The position numbers were made by a program, and so were the translations under genes. Shown piece by piece: positions 16,584-25,470 of a stretch of 64,000 nt of DNA. The notes under the pieces were generated by a model, which saw only the letters and a list, made by a program, of their open reading frames with translations, made no database searches and had not been told where the DNA came from. The stretch's first letter is position 1. The number at the start of each line of letters is the position of its first letter. This stretch comes from Algoriphagus halophilus. GTDB taxonomy: Bacteria > Bacteroidota > Bacteroidia > Cytophagales > Cyclobacteriaceae. The stretch spans positions 248,001-312,000 of the forward strand of contig NZ_FSRC01000002.1 in NCBI RefSeq assembly GCF_900129785.1, read 5' to 3'.

Positions 16584-17477
16584 ATGACTCAAGTAAAACA
16601 CCAAGCCGGATTTGTCAATATTATTGGCAAACCCAATGTAGGAAAATCTACATTGATGAATATCCTTGTTGGAGAGAGGCTTTCCATCATTTCCTCGAAA
16701 GCCCAAACCACCAGGCATAGAATCTTAGGCTTGACCAATTCTGAGAATTACCAAATTGTATTTTCTGATACTCCGGGGATGCTCAAGCCTCAGTATGAGC
16801 TTCACAAAAACATGATGAGTTTTGTCAACATCTCCCTAGAAGATGCGGATATCATCTTGTTTGTCACAGACCTGTATGAAACAGATGAGGAAATTGAAGA
16901 AGTGATTGAGAAAATCAATCAATCTGGAATCCCAGTCATCCTAGTGATCAATAAAATAGACCTAGCCAAAGAAGGTCAATTAAATGCAGTGACCGAGTAT
17001 TGGACTTCCAGAATTAAATCTTCAGTAGTAATCCCAATTTCGGCCGGTGAGAAATTCAATACCGATAAAATTTTACAGGAAATACTAGCCAGACTTCCTG
17101 AGCACCCGGCTTTTTACGATAAAGAGGAACTTACTGACCGCTCAGAAAGGTTCTTTGCCTCTGAGATTATCCGTGAGAAAATCTTCAAAAACTATAAAAA
17201 AGAAATCCCTTACAGTTCCGAGGTAAACATTGAAGAATTTCATGTAAAGAACAAAATCATCCGAATCCGAGCTACTATTTATGTAGAAAGGGATAGTCAA
17301 AAAGGGATTATCATCGGTGAAAAAGGGAAAGCTCTAAAAAAAGTAGGAATTGAAGCGAGAGAGGAGCTAGAAAAATTCTTTGGCAAGCAAGTCATGCTCG
17401 AAACCTTTGTAAAGGTGGAGTCAGACTGGAGAAAAAATAAATTGAAACTGAAAAAATTTGGGTACGACCCAACTTGA
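16584..17477 (+). CDS. era: GTPase Era
   Basis: A 297-residue GTPase with N-terminal G motifs GKPNVGKST (G1), DTPG (G3) and NKID (G4), and a C-terminal KH domain (IIIGEKGKALKKVGIEAREELEKFF). Era binds the 3' end of 16S rRNA and is needed for 30S assembly. The ATG at 16584 gives the usual length; the frame is open further upstream from 16518, but that part is not conserved in character. It is followed after 2 bases by der, so the two ribosome-assembly GTPases form an operon. Confidence 0.97.
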   Translation: MTQVKHQAGFVNIIGKPNVGKSTLMNILVGERLSIISSKAQTTRHRILGLTNSENYQIVFSDTPGMLKPQYELHKNMMSFVNISLEDADIILFVTDLYETDEEIEEVIEKINQSGIPVILVINKIDLAKEGQLNAVTEYWTSRIKSSVVIPISAGEKFNTDKILQEILARLPEHPAFYDKEELTDRSERFFASEIIREKIFKNYKKEIPYSSEVNIEEFHVKNKIIRIRATIYVERDSQKGIIIGEKGKALKKVGIEAREELEKFFGKQVMLETFVKVESDWRKNKLKLKKFGYDPT

Positions 17478-17479
17478 TT

Positions 17480-18793
17480 ATGGCAAATATTGTAGCAATT
17501 GTAGGTAGACCCAACGTAGGTAAGTCTACTTTATTTAATAGACTGGTAGAGGAGAGAAAAGCGATCGAGGACAACATGAGTGGTGTGACCCGGGATCGTC
17601 ATTATGGCCATGCTCAATGGATCGGTAAATTTTTCTCAGTCATCGATACGGGCGGATATGTGACCGGTTCGGATGACATTTACGAAGCTGAGATTAGAAA
17701 GCAAGTAAAACTTGCCGTAGAAGAATCGGATGTAATCCTATTTGTGGTGGATTGCCACGACGGATTAACTGATTTAGATATGGAGTTCGCAAATGAACTG
17801 AGAGGCACAGAGAAGCCCATTTATATTGTAGCCAACAAAGCAGATAACCAAGACCTCAGCTTTATGTCTGCTGAGTTCTATTCTTTAGGAATCAGTGACT
17901 TTGAGGTATTTCCAATTGCTGCTGCCAGTGGTAGCGGAACAGGAGATTTATTGGATAAGGTTGTTGAACATTTTGAAGATGAAGGCACAGAAGACCCTGA
18001 TGCCGGTATCCCTAAAATCTCCATTCTAGGAAGACCCAATGTGGGTAAATCATCTTTCCTGAATGCCTTACTAGGAAAAGAAAGATCAATCGTCACCAAT
18101 GAAGCAGGTACGACCAGAGATGCTATCCATACGAGGTACAAGCTTTTCGGCCAAGACTTTATCATCACTGATACTGCAGGGATTCGGAAAAAAGCCAAAG
18201 TCCATGAAGACATTGAGTTTTATTCCGTGATGAGATCTTTGAGAACTCTTGAAGAATCCGATGTCATCATAGTCATGGTAGATGCTACCAGAGGTTTAGA
18301 GGCTCAGGATATGAACTTGATTTCCTTAGGTATCAAAAATAATAAAGGTATCATGATCATGGTCAATAAATGGGATCTGATTGAAAAGGACCACAAGACC
18401 ATGAATAAAGTGAAGGAAGATATGCTAGAGCGTTTGGGAGAAAACAAGTGGATCCCCATAATTTTTACATCAGTGACAGAGAAGCAACGGATTTTTCAGG
18501 CAATTGAACTGGCAGTAAAAGTTTATGAAAACAAAACCCGAAAAGTGCAGACTTCTAAACTGAATGATGTCATGCTTCCTGAAATAGAAAAATATCCTCC
18601 ACCAGCATGGAAAGGGAAGTACATTAAAATCAAGTATGTCACGCAATTACCTACCAAAAACCCTGTTTTTGCCTTCTTTTGCAACCTTCCTCAATACATT
18701 AAATCTCCTTACACTAGGTACTTAGAAAATCGTTTAAGAGAGAACTTTGAATTCGACGGAGTACCTGTAAAAATTATTTATAAAAACAAGTAA
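17480..18793 (+). CDS. der: GTPase Der (EngA), two G domains
   Basis: A 437-residue double-GTPase. The first G domain starts at once (IVAIVGRPNVGKSTLFN, DTGG, NKAD). The second begins near 178 (SILGRPNVGKSSFLNALLG, DTAG, NKWD). The C-terminal KH-like domain closes the protein. Der acts in 50S subunit maturation. ATG 17480 lies two bases after the era stop, so translation is probably coupled. Confidence 0.97.
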   Translation: MANIVAIVGRPNVGKSTLFNRLVEERKAIEDNMSGVTRDRHYGHAQWIGKFFSVIDTGGYVTGSDDIYEAEIRKQVKLAVEESDVILFVVDCHDGLTDLDMEFANELRGTEKPIYIVANKADNQDLSFMSAEFYSLGISDFEVFPIAAASGSGTGDLLDKVVEHFEDEGTEDPDAGIPKISILGRPNVGKSSFLNALLGKERSIVTNEAGTTRDAIHTRYKLFGQDFIITDTAGIRKKAKVHEDIEFYSVMRSLRTLEESDVIIVMVDATRGLEAQDMNLISLGIKNNKGIMIMVNKWDLIEKDHKTMNKVKEDMLERLGENKWIPIIFTSVTEKQRIFQAIELAVKVYENKTRKVQTSKLNDVMLPEIEKYPPPAWKGKYIKIKYVTQLPTKNPVFAFFCNLPQYIKSPYTRYLENRLRENFEFDGVPVKIIYKNK

Positions 18794-18869
18794 AAAATAT
18801 TTAAACGGTCACTTGTTTAATTGCGAAATCCTATAATACTTTGTACTGTAATTAAGAAAATCACAACAA

Positions 18870-19067
18870 ATGAAAAAAGTATTTGCAATTTTCGCAATCT
18901 CCAGCGTAATGTTCGCTACTTCTTGCGGTAACAAAGAAGTGAAAGAAGAGACTGTAGAAGTAACTGAAACAGTAGAAACTGTTGAAGAAGAAGTGATCAT
19001 TGAAGAGTCTACTTCTGACTCTACTGAGGTTGTAATCGTTGAAGAAACGGTTGAAGAGGTAAAATAA
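18870..19067 (+). CDS. Small acidic lipoprotein
   Basis: A 65-residue protein with a lipoprotein signal (MKKVFAIFAISSVMFATSC, Cys19). The mature part consists almost wholly of Glu, Val and Thr in repeating VEETVE-like blocks. It has its own terminator 24 bases after the stop and is separated by 76 bases from der, so it is probably a separate short transcript. The family is not recognised. The acidic, repetitive mature part may be disordered or bind cations. Confidence 0.75.
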   Translation: MKKVFAIFAISSVMFATSCGNKEVKEETVEVTETVETVEEEVIIEESTSDSTEVVIVEETVEEVK

Positions 19068-19090
19068 AAGAAACCACTTCCTAAAATTGA

Positions 19091-19120
19091 GAGTCCTGAA
19101 ATTTCGGGACTCTTTTTTTT
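19091..19120 (+). terminator. Terminator after the small lipoprotein gene
   Basis: The stem gagtcctga/tcgggactc is followed by eight T residues, a classic intrinsic terminator. The next gene starts only 13 bases later. Confidence 0.9.
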
Positions 19121-19132
19121 GTATTTTACGCC

Positions 19133-19756
19133 ATGCTTGCTCCCCCAAAATTGGAAGAAGTTTTCTCAAAACACTTACCTGCAAATGCGGTTAACCCTTG
19201 TCTTAAACTTTGGGAAGAAAAACCATTCCATTTTAAAATTACGTCTAGTAGAAAAACCAAACTCGGAGACTTTAGATACAGGAAGGACCAGCAGTTCCAG
19301 ACCATCACCTTAAATGCTGATCTGAACCCTTACCAGTTTCTTTTAACTTTTGTCCATGAGGTAGCCCACTTACATGCATTTCAAAAATTCGGATATGCTA
19401 TTGCCCCTCATGGGAGAGAATGGAAGTCTACGTTCCAACAACTTCTTTTTCCTTTTTTGATGGAAAATATCTTTCCGATAGATATTCTAATTCCTCTCAA
19501 AAAACACATGAGAAACCCAAAAGCAAGTTCGGCTACGGATCTGTTTTTGATGAAGGAAATGAGTAAATATGACAAGCATCTAACAGGAAATGCCACCTTC
19601 TTTTTATCTGACCTAAAACCAGGAAGTAACTTTACTATTTCTGGAAGAGTGTTCAGAAAAGGTGAAACTAGAAGAACACGAGTCCTTTGTGAGGAGGTGA
19701 ATACTGGAAAAAAATACTTGATTGCTCAATTGGCAAAAATACAGCCTCTGGAATAG
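19133..19756 (+). CDS. SprT-like zinc metalloprotease domain protein
   Basis: A 207-residue protein with a zinc-binding HExxH motif (FVHEVAHLHAF) near residue 66 and a later GREWK element, as in the SprT/Spartan-like family. No signal peptide is present, so it is cytosolic. The C-terminal part (GKKYLIAQLAKIQ) resembles the small beta domain of bacterial SprT proteins. Eukaryotic relatives degrade DNA-protein crosslinks, but the bacterial role is poorly known. It converges with scpB, leaving about 40 bases between the two stops. Confidence 0.85.
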   Translation: MLAPPKLEEVFSKHLPANAVNPCLKLWEEKPFHFKITSSRKTKLGDFRYRKDQQFQTITLNADLNPYQFLLTFVHEVAHLHAFQKFGYAIAPHGREWKSTFQQLLFPFLMENIFPIDILIPLKKHMRNPKASSATDLFLMKEMSKYDKHLTGNATFFLSDLKPGSNFTISGRVFRKGETRRTRVLCEEVNTGKKYLIAQLAKIQPLE

Positions 19757-19798
19757 AATCAGTTTCCAACTGATTACCCCTCAACAATTAGTATTATA

Positions 19799-20359
19799 TC
19801 ACTCTTTCTCCTCTCCAATCTGGTTTTCAGGTTGGGAAAAATCTTTAGGTTGAGGAAGATCCTGAATGGAATTAATGCCAAAATACTCCATGAATTTGTC
19901 GGAAGTACCAAAAAGTAATGGTCGCCCTATTCCATCTGATTTACCTTTGACTTCCACCAATTCTTTCTCCAATAGCTTTTGAACTGAATAATCGGAGTTT
20001 ACCCCTCTTATTTGCTCAATATCCCCTTTGGTAACAGGCTGCTTATAAGCAATGATAGAAAGGGTTTCCAACTGAGCAGTGGACAATCTTTTTTGGGATT
20101 GTTGCTTGAGCAGAATACTAATACTAGTCTGGTAGGCAGGTTTGGTTAGGAATTGATAGCCTCCACCTAGATTTTCCAATGCAAAAGAAAACTCTTCTGA
20201 ATCGTACTTTTCCCTTAACTCTTCAATAGCTTTTTGGACATGATCTTTGGGCACCTCAGCCTCAAACATTTCTGTAAGACACTTCCCAATTTCATCTACC
20301 CCCAATGGGGAAGGGGCACAAAATATCAATGCTTCAATATGCCTATGAAGAAATTCCAA
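19799..20359 (-). CDS. scpB: Segregation and condensation protein B (ScpB)
   Basis: A 186-residue protein with two winged-helix domains typical of ScpB: RHIEALIFCAPSPLGVDEI at the start, and LSTAQLETLSIIAYKQPVTKGDIEQIRGV in the second domain, followed by GRPLLFGTSDKFMEYFGI. ScpB is the kleisin-binding partner in the SMC-ScpAB condensin complex. The last 20 residues form an acidic tail. It begins 8 bases after the stop of the DksA/TraR-like gene, so the two probably form an operon. Confidence 0.95.
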   Translation of the reverse strand: MEFLHRHIEALIFCAPSPLGVDEIGKCLTEMFEAEVPKDHVQKAIEELREKYDSEEFSFALENLGGGYQFLTKPAYQTSISILLKQQSQKRLSTAQLETLSIIAYKQPVTKGDIEQIRGVNSDYSVQKLLEKELVEVKGKSDGIGRPLLFGTSDKFMEYFGINSIQDLPQPKDFSQPENQIGEEKE

Positions 20360-20367
20360 TGATCAGA

Positions 20368-20751
20368 TTACTTTTTAGCTAGTTTCGCTTCAATTGAATG
20401 CATGGTATGAGGAACAGCTTTTAATCGCTCCTTGGAAATTAATTTTCCTGTATCCACGCAGACACCATAAGTTCCATTTTTAATACGGATCAAGGCATTC
20501 TCCAAATTGATAATGAACTTTTGTTGCCTAGCTGCTAATTGATTGAGGCTTTCTCGCTCTAGCGTGTCTGCACCATCTTCAAGCAATTTTGATGTTGAGG
20601 CAGTAAAATCAGTCCCACTATCATTTTTCTTGCTCAAAGTTTCCTTTAACGAATGTAATTCTTCCTTAGCTACTGATAACTTCTGAAGAATGATCTCTTC
20701 GAATTCTTTTAGCTCACTCGCAGAGTAAGCGGTCTTACCTTCCTGACTCAT
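20368..20751 (-). CDS. DksA/TraR-family protein with reduced zinc finger
   Basis: A 127-residue protein with a long N-terminal helical hairpin (residues 10-95). Its C-terminal TraR/DksA segment reads NGTYGVCVDTGKLISKERLKAVPHT. Only one Cys of the four zinc ligands remains (CVDTGK instead of CxxC with a second pair), so it probably folds without zinc. The family binds the RNA polymerase secondary channel and modulates stringent-type responses. It is upstream of scpB in the same direction. Confidence 0.85.
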   Translation of the reverse strand: MSQEGKTAYSASELKEFEEIILQKLSVAKEELHSLKETLSKKNDSGTDFTASTSKLLEDGADTLERESLNQLAARQQKFIINLENALIRIKNGTYGVCVDTGKLISKERLKAVPHTMHSIEAKLAKK

Positions 20752-21004
20752 AATACGCTGGGATTAGATGATATACTTGGGACGAATAATTTCAATAAAT
20801 GTTCCCTAAAATACATTTAGCTAGCTTAATTACAAAGATTAAGTACGGAGAAGAATTTAAAAAAAGAAGGAAACGGAAACTAAATTAAACTAAAAAATAA
20901 AAACACTTCTCATTATCAAGCCATTATAAATTCCAGCACTTTTTCCAAAGTTTTATTTATTGATAAATATGATTTTAATCAGAGGGATGGAATAAAAAAA
21001 GCTG
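20752..21004. other. Gap with no visible gene
   Basis: About 250 very AT-rich bases between the DksA-like gene start and a small minus-strand ORF. Nothing beyond the terminator at its right edge can be supported. Confidence 0.5.
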
Positions 21005-21018
21005 TTATGCAACAGCTT
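20994..21018 (-). terminator. Terminator overlapping the stop of the 56-residue ORF
   Basis: On the minus strand the stem aagctgtt/aacagctt encloses the TAA stop and is followed by TTTTTTT. Confidence 0.8.
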
Positions 21019-21175
21019 TCTCTTCACTTAAAATTTTCTCTAATCTTTTTTGCAGCACCAGAAGATCCACGTCCATTCTATACTTCATCAGCAAATATTG
21101 ATGTACTTCTTTAGGGTCTTTTCCTTGTTGTATGCAAAGATTCTGTAGGGCAAGGGTAATGAGGTCTCTTTCCAT
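21005..21175 (-). CDS. 56-residue conserved-looking small protein
   Basis: ATG at 21175 to TAA encodes MERDLITLALQNLCIQQGKD, then a helical, Leu-rich second half with a DVDLLVLQKRLEKIL segment. It is short but looks real: good codon structure, no low complexity, and an intrinsic terminator built around its stop codon. It is predicted to be two or three helices, cytosolic, and possibly a small regulator or adaptor. The family is not recognised. It is downstream of the lamin-tail surface protein on the same strand, after 67 bases. Confidence 0.65.
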   Translation of the reverse strand: MERDLITLALQNLCIQQGKDPKEVHQYLLMKYRMDVDLLVLQKRLEKILSEEKAVA

Positions 21176-21242
21176 AGTTCTCCATTTATTATATCTAATT
21201 TATTTATTTTTCCTGTCAACTAATAGAAATATTTCAAGAAAG

Positions 21243-23018
21243 TTAAAATTGAGTCGCTACCACCATCGTTTTTCTAAATCTGATTACCTCTCCCTGTAAA
21301 TCAAATAGTTCCACCAACAAAACATAATAACCCGGCCTTACCTTTCTTCCTGAATCATCCGTACCACTCCAATTATACATTCCTGAATTACCTAAAATTG
21401 CATTTCGATCCAATACTTTAGCAATTCTACCCCCGACATCATATATTTCAAAGGCCCCCACCCAACCAGGCTGGTCCAATTCGTAGGATATTACAGTGAG
21501 CGTATTCCCATTATTTCCTTCCGGATCAAATACCTCTGGACTAATGGTGATCAGCTGTGATTCAAATTCTCCAGTAAATGAATTGGAGTTTTTCTTGCCA
21601 GGGGTTCCATAGTCCTCTAACCCAGATGCGGAATGCCAATTACTTTTTAAATTGGATGGAACGTTAATGGATATCCTTTCCAAGGACACTCCTTTGGGAT
21701 CTCTCAATAATGGATGGTGCATTTCTTCATCAAACGAAAATTCTTCCAACAATTCTTGTTCTTCCGAAAGTAGCACCACTGTTCCTCCACTAATAGGATA
21801 ACTGGGTAAGGTAGACACCTGAAGAAAATTCCCATTTGACGATTTCGGGAAATCCTGTTGAAGCAAAATCGTATCTGTGGTAATAGCCAAATAGGATTGA
21901 GGAGGAAAAATAAATCCGGATTCACTAATCTTCTTGAGTTGACCCGGAAGACCATTTGCATCCAGATTTCCCAACTGAAGGCCCCCGATTTCCAAGTAAT
22001 TCGAACTCCTATTGTATAGTTCTACAAACTTCGGCCTTCCAGATTGAGGATTAAATAATAGCTCATTGATGACAACATCTCCTCCCAAAGGACTTGCTGG
22101 TAAAATCACAGTTGCTATTGGTGTTTCTAAACCATTCCCAGCACAATCAAGAATAGAACTCAAATTCAGTCCATATTCAATTGATTTTGTAGCTGCACTT
22201 TTCAATTCAAGTTTTAAAGTATTAGGCCCACTCAAATATACCGTATCAACACTCAATTCAGGTATTTGAGAAATATGTAGATTAATCTCTTTTCCATGAG
22301 CAAGAGGATTTGAAAAAGTCAAAATAGCCAAAGAATCATTATCCAATCTAACCAACTCAGGCTCTTGACCATCCAGTTTATAATTGAGTTGGATAATAGA
22401 AAATACCGGATCAATAGCTTCGGAAAACAACATCTGAATTTCATTTTCACTAAAACCTCGAACCATTTGAACAGTAGGAGGCACAGTGTCTTCAGCTATA
22501 TCTCCAAACACAAAATCATCCATGAACCAACGAGCACTAGTCCCAGCTCCAGTCCCATATCGTACCTCCAGCTTAAAATATAGTAAATCACTCCCCTGAA
22601 ACTGATCTGGAATATGAATTTCAAAAAGACGAAATTCCTGTTCCTCATTTGGAAACTCCACAAGGGAACCTAAAACCTGGGGAGTTAAAAAATTCTCATT
22701 TAAACTATTAGACCAAGAAGAGTATACTTCGGCAGCCCTGCTTCCATTTCCATTCTTACTGGATTTGGCCAAAAATTGGATTTTTGGAGCAGTAAATTCT
22801 GAAACGGAAAGCCTGACTATTAACTCACCATTAAAGGTTGAAATTGGTTGAACCGCTAAGGCATGGGATTGATTAACTCCATGATCTTTCCCCTGAAAGA
22901 TTCTAGAACTGGAATTCCTTACCTCATTCCCATACCATCCTGGTAAAAATTGGGATGGAAAGCTTACCGGATTAAAATCAAGTTCGAAGGCTTGAGTTTG
23001 TGCATGAACTTCTGACAC
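21243..23018 (-). CDS. Secreted lamin-tail-domain protein, signal peptide out of frame
   Basis: The open part is 591 residues. Near 315 a lamin-tail domain starts (DVVINELLFNPQSGRPKFVELYNRS), and the end carries a gliding/type IX-style FlgD-like segment (GGRIAKVL, NWSGTDDSGRKVRPGYYVLLVE). The frame has no ATG at its start; upstream in this frame it reads FALLLYQVSEVHAQ, the end of a signal peptide. An ATG (23083-23085) with a fitting signal start (MKPLFLDFNLLVHLFF) is in another frame and is joined by a T9 tract at 23037-23045. Removing one T gives a complete signal peptide cleaving at VHA-Q. The protein is therefore probably switched off here by a slipped tract. Confidence 0.75.
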   Translation of the reverse strand: MSEVHAQTQAFELDFNPVSFPSQFLPGWYGNEVRNSSSRIFQGKDHGVNQSHALAVQPISTFNGELIVRLSVSEFTAPKIQFLAKSSKNGNGSRAAEVYSSWSNSLNENFLTPQVLGSLVEFPNEEQEFRLFEIHIPDQFQGSDLLYFKLEVRYGTGAGTSARWFMDDFVFGDIAEDTVPPTVQMVRGFSENEIQMLFSEAIDPVFSIIQLNYKLDGQEPELVRLDNDSLAILTFSNPLAHGKEINLHISQIPELSVDTVYLSGPNTLKLELKSAATKSIEYGLNLSSILDCAGNGLETPIATVILPASPLGGDVVINELLFNPQSGRPKFVELYNRSSNYLEIGGLQLGNLDANGLPGQLKKISESGFIFPPQSYLAITTDTILLQQDFPKSSNGNFLQVSTLPSYPISGGTVVLLSEEQELLEEFSFDEEMHHPLLRDPKGVSLERISINVPSNLKSNWHSASGLEDYGTPGKKNSNSFTGEFESQLITISPEVFDPEGNNGNTLTVISYELDQPGWVGAFEIYDVGGRIAKVLDRNAILGNSGMYNWSGTDDSGRKVRPGYYVLLVELFDLQGEVIRFRKTMVVATQF

Positions 23019-23036
23019 TTGGTATAAAAGCAGTGC

Positions 23037-23045
23037 AAAAAAAAA
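23037..23045 (-). repeat. T9 homopolymer tract in the signal-peptide region
   Basis: Nine T on the coding (minus) strand. With eight or eleven T the ATG at 23085 would be in frame with the downstream protein. Such tracts slip easily and can cause phase variation. Confidence 0.7.
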
Positions 23046-23263
23046 GATGAACCAATAAATTAAAATCCAAAAATAAAGGCTTCATAGTTTATTAATTAAA
23101 AAATTATTAACTAAATATAATGATGAATATTAAACTATTAGTAGATTCAGAATAGAATTTTAACTCGAGTTTGATAATTTTTTTAGCAGATTATCCTGAA
23201 AATGAACCCATAGCCATTACTTTTGCAATCCAAAATAAAAACAACCTATTAAAAACCAGTCTG

Positions 23264-24253
23264 ATGAAATTAGCAGTGGTAGGAGCTACCGGTTTGGTGG
23301 GCTCCGAAATCTTAGAGGTGCTGGATGAGCACAATTTCCCTTTTGACGAACTTCTATTAGTTGCTTCCGAGCGATCTGTAGGTAAACAGATTGAGTACAA
23401 GGGTAAACAGTATACTGTGATAGGACTTGCCGAAGCTGTTTCATTAAAACCTGAAATTGCAATTTTCTCAGCTGGCGGAGGCACCTCTTTGGAATGGGCT
23501 CCAAAATTCGCAGAAGTTGGAACCATCGTAGTAGACAATTCTTCTGCTTGGAGAATGGACCCAAGTAAGAAGTTAGTGGTGCCCGAAATCAACGCAAAAG
23601 AACTGACCTCAGAGGATAAAATCATCGCAAACCCAAACTGTTCTACCATCCAAATGGTATTGGCATTGGAGCCTTTGCGTCAGCGATATGGAATTAGAAG
23701 AATCGTAGTTTCCACCTACCAATCAGTGACAGGAACGGGAAAGGCTGCAGTAGATCAAATGATGGCAGAACGTGCAGGAGAGACCCCTGAAATGGTATAT
23801 CCTCACAAGATAGATATGAATGTACTTCCTCACATTGATGTATTCCAACCAAATGGATATACTAAAGAGGAAATGAAGATGATCAACGAAACCAAAAAGA
23901 TCTTCTCTGATGATAGCATTCAGGTAACTGCTACTACCGTTAGAATCCCTACTATGGGTGGACATTCTGAGGCTGTAAACGTGGAGTTCAAAGAGGATTT
24001 TGATCTAGAAGAAGTTAGAAAATTACTTTCTGAAACTCCCGGAATCATTGTTCAGGACGATCCTGCCAACTTTATATACCCCATGCCTATCCATGCTCAT
24101 AAGAAGGATGAAGTGTTTGTAGGAAGATTAAGAAGAGACGAATCTCAGGCAAATACCTTGAATATGTGGATCGTGGCTGATAACCTTCGAAAAGGTGCAG
24201 CAACTAATGCCGTTCAAATCGCAGAGTATTTAAAAGAACATAGCCTAGTTTGA
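23264..24253 (+). CDS. asd: Aspartate-semialdehyde dehydrogenase
   Basis: A 329-residue enzyme reducing aspartyl phosphate to aspartate semialdehyde in the Lys/Met/Thr pathway. The N-terminal NADP fold is MKLAVVGATGLVGSEILEVL. The catalytic Cys126 sits in NPNCSTIQM, and the later GGHSEAVNVEF and RRD elements bind substrate. The frame is open from 23171, but the ATG at 23264 starts exactly at the Rossmann strand and is chosen. The stop overlaps the ATG of the following methyltransferase by one base (TGATG), so the two are translationally coupled. Confidence 0.97.
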   Translation: MKLAVVGATGLVGSEILEVLDEHNFPFDELLLVASERSVGKQIEYKGKQYTVIGLAEAVSLKPEIAIFSAGGGTSLEWAPKFAEVGTIVVDNSSAWRMDPSKKLVVPEINAKELTSEDKIIANPNCSTIQMVLALEPLRQRYGIRRIVVSTYQSVTGTGKAAVDQMMAERAGETPEMVYPHKIDMNVLPHIDVFQPNGYTKEEMKMINETKKIFSDDSIQVTATTVRIPTMGGHSEAVNVEFKEDFDLEEVRKLLSETPGIIVQDDPANFIYPMPIHAHKKDEVFVGRLRRDESQANTLNMWIVADNLRKGAATNAVQIAEYLKEHSLV

Positions 24254-25440
24254 TGAACTGGGAAGACGTTCATAGTCCCGAATTTCAAAAATTTGTGCAG
24301 GATCATCTCCAGGAAGATCCTGCACTTTTGCTTTTTAAATATCAAGGAAAAACAAATTTTGACCTGAAAGCTGCTGTCCATCAAATCGCAGCTAGGCAGA
24401 AAATTTCCAAGAAGCTTCCCTCCTGGGCAAAAGACCCAAACCTTGTGTTTCCAGCCAGTATTTCCCTAGAGCAATCATCATCAGAAGAGACTGCCTTATT
24501 CAAATCCAAAGGTCTTTCAGGAAAATGGATGATCGATTTGACTGGTGGGTTTGGTGTGGATTCCTTTTATTTAAGTCACGCTTTTGAAAAAGCGACCTAT
24601 TGTGAATATCAAGAGGAGCTTGCCCAAATCGTTTCCAATAATCTGGAACACCTTGCTCCTGGCAAATTTGAATTCGTAGCGGGTGATGGACTAGCTCATT
24701 TATTATCCAGCAAACTCACCTATGACCTTATCTATGTGGATCCTGCCAGAAGAGGTGATGGCAATCAGAAGTTATATAAGCTCCAAGACTGTCAACCTGA
24801 CGTAGTTTCTGTTTGGGACCAGCTTACGGAAAAATCAGAACAAATTTTGATCAAAGCTTCTCCCATGCTGGACATTTCCCAAGCATTTTTAGAATTACCA
24901 GATCTTCAACTGATTCAAATCGTATCTTCAAAAAATGAGGTTAAGGAACTTCTGTTACATTGGAAAAAACGAGAAAACTTATCCAAAAAAAGAATTGAAA
25001 TAAATGATTTGGGAAGTGATCTACCGGCATTTTCCTTTTCCATGGAGCAGGAAGAAAAAGCTGTGTCTGAATTCGGAGAGATCGCCGAATATCTAATTGA
25101 ACCGATGAGTGGAATTCTAAAAGCTGGAGCATTCAAGCTATTCGGAAATCAATTCAAATTGAAAAAACTCGAGCCAAATAGCCATATTTTTACCAGTGAC
25201 TTCCTTCCTGAAAACATTCCAGGTAGAGTTTTTAAAGTCATTCAGGAAGTTGCGGCAAATAAAAAAGAGATCAAGAAACTTTTTCCAAAGGGGAAAGCAA
25301 ATGTAATCACCCGAAACTATGTTCAAGGTGCAAACGAGCTGAAAAAGAAATTAGGATTAAAAGATGGTGGGGAGGACTTTTTAATAGGTACTAAAACCAA
25401 CAATGGCTATAAATTAGTCTGGTGTAAAAGAGTTAAATAA
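24253..25440 (+). CDS. Class I SAM-dependent methyltransferase with THUMP-like domain (PG_1098 family)
   Basis: A 395-residue protein. After a helical N-terminal part comes a SAM-binding core: MIDLTGGFGVDSFYLS near 96, an acidic CEYQEEL after the next strand, and IYVDPARRGDGNQK as motif IV. The C-terminal region (GRVFKVIQEVAANKKEI, then ANVITRNYVQGANELKKKLGL) fits the THUMP-like RNA-binding domain known from this Bacteroidetes family. An RNA nucleobase is the likely substrate, but the exact site is unknown. The ATG overlaps the asd stop. Confidence 0.85.
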   Translation: MNWEDVHSPEFQKFVQDHLQEDPALLLFKYQGKTNFDLKAAVHQIAARQKISKKLPSWAKDPNLVFPASISLEQSSSEETALFKSKGLSGKWMIDLTGGFGVDSFYLSHAFEKATYCEYQEELAQIVSNNLEHLAPGKFEFVAGDGLAHLLSSKLTYDLIYVDPARRGDGNQKLYKLQDCQPDVVSVWDQLTEKSEQILIKASPMLDISQAFLELPDLQLIQIVSSKNEVKELLLHWKKRENLSKKRIEINDLGSDLPAFSFSMEQEEKAVSEFGEIAEYLIEPMSGILKAGAFKLFGNQFKLKKLEPNSHIFTSDFLPENIPGRVFKVIQEVAANKKEIKKLFPKGKANVITRNYVQGANELKKKLGLKDGGEDFLIGTKTNNGYKLVWCKRVK

Positions 25441-25445
25441 AAAAA

Positions 25446-25470
25446 GTGAAGGATTAATCCTTCACTTCTT
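25446..25470. terminator. Bidirectional terminator between methyltransferase and DUF4834 genes
   Basis: The palindrome gtgaaggattaatccttcac at 25446-25465 is flanked by A- and T-rich runs and serves both converging genes. It overlaps the last codons of the DUF4834 gene. Confidence 0.8.

Noticed and set aside
18861..19184. 107-codon minus-strand ORF rich in Phe and Ser
   Set aside because: It is the antisense shadow of the small acidic lipoprotein and its terminator.
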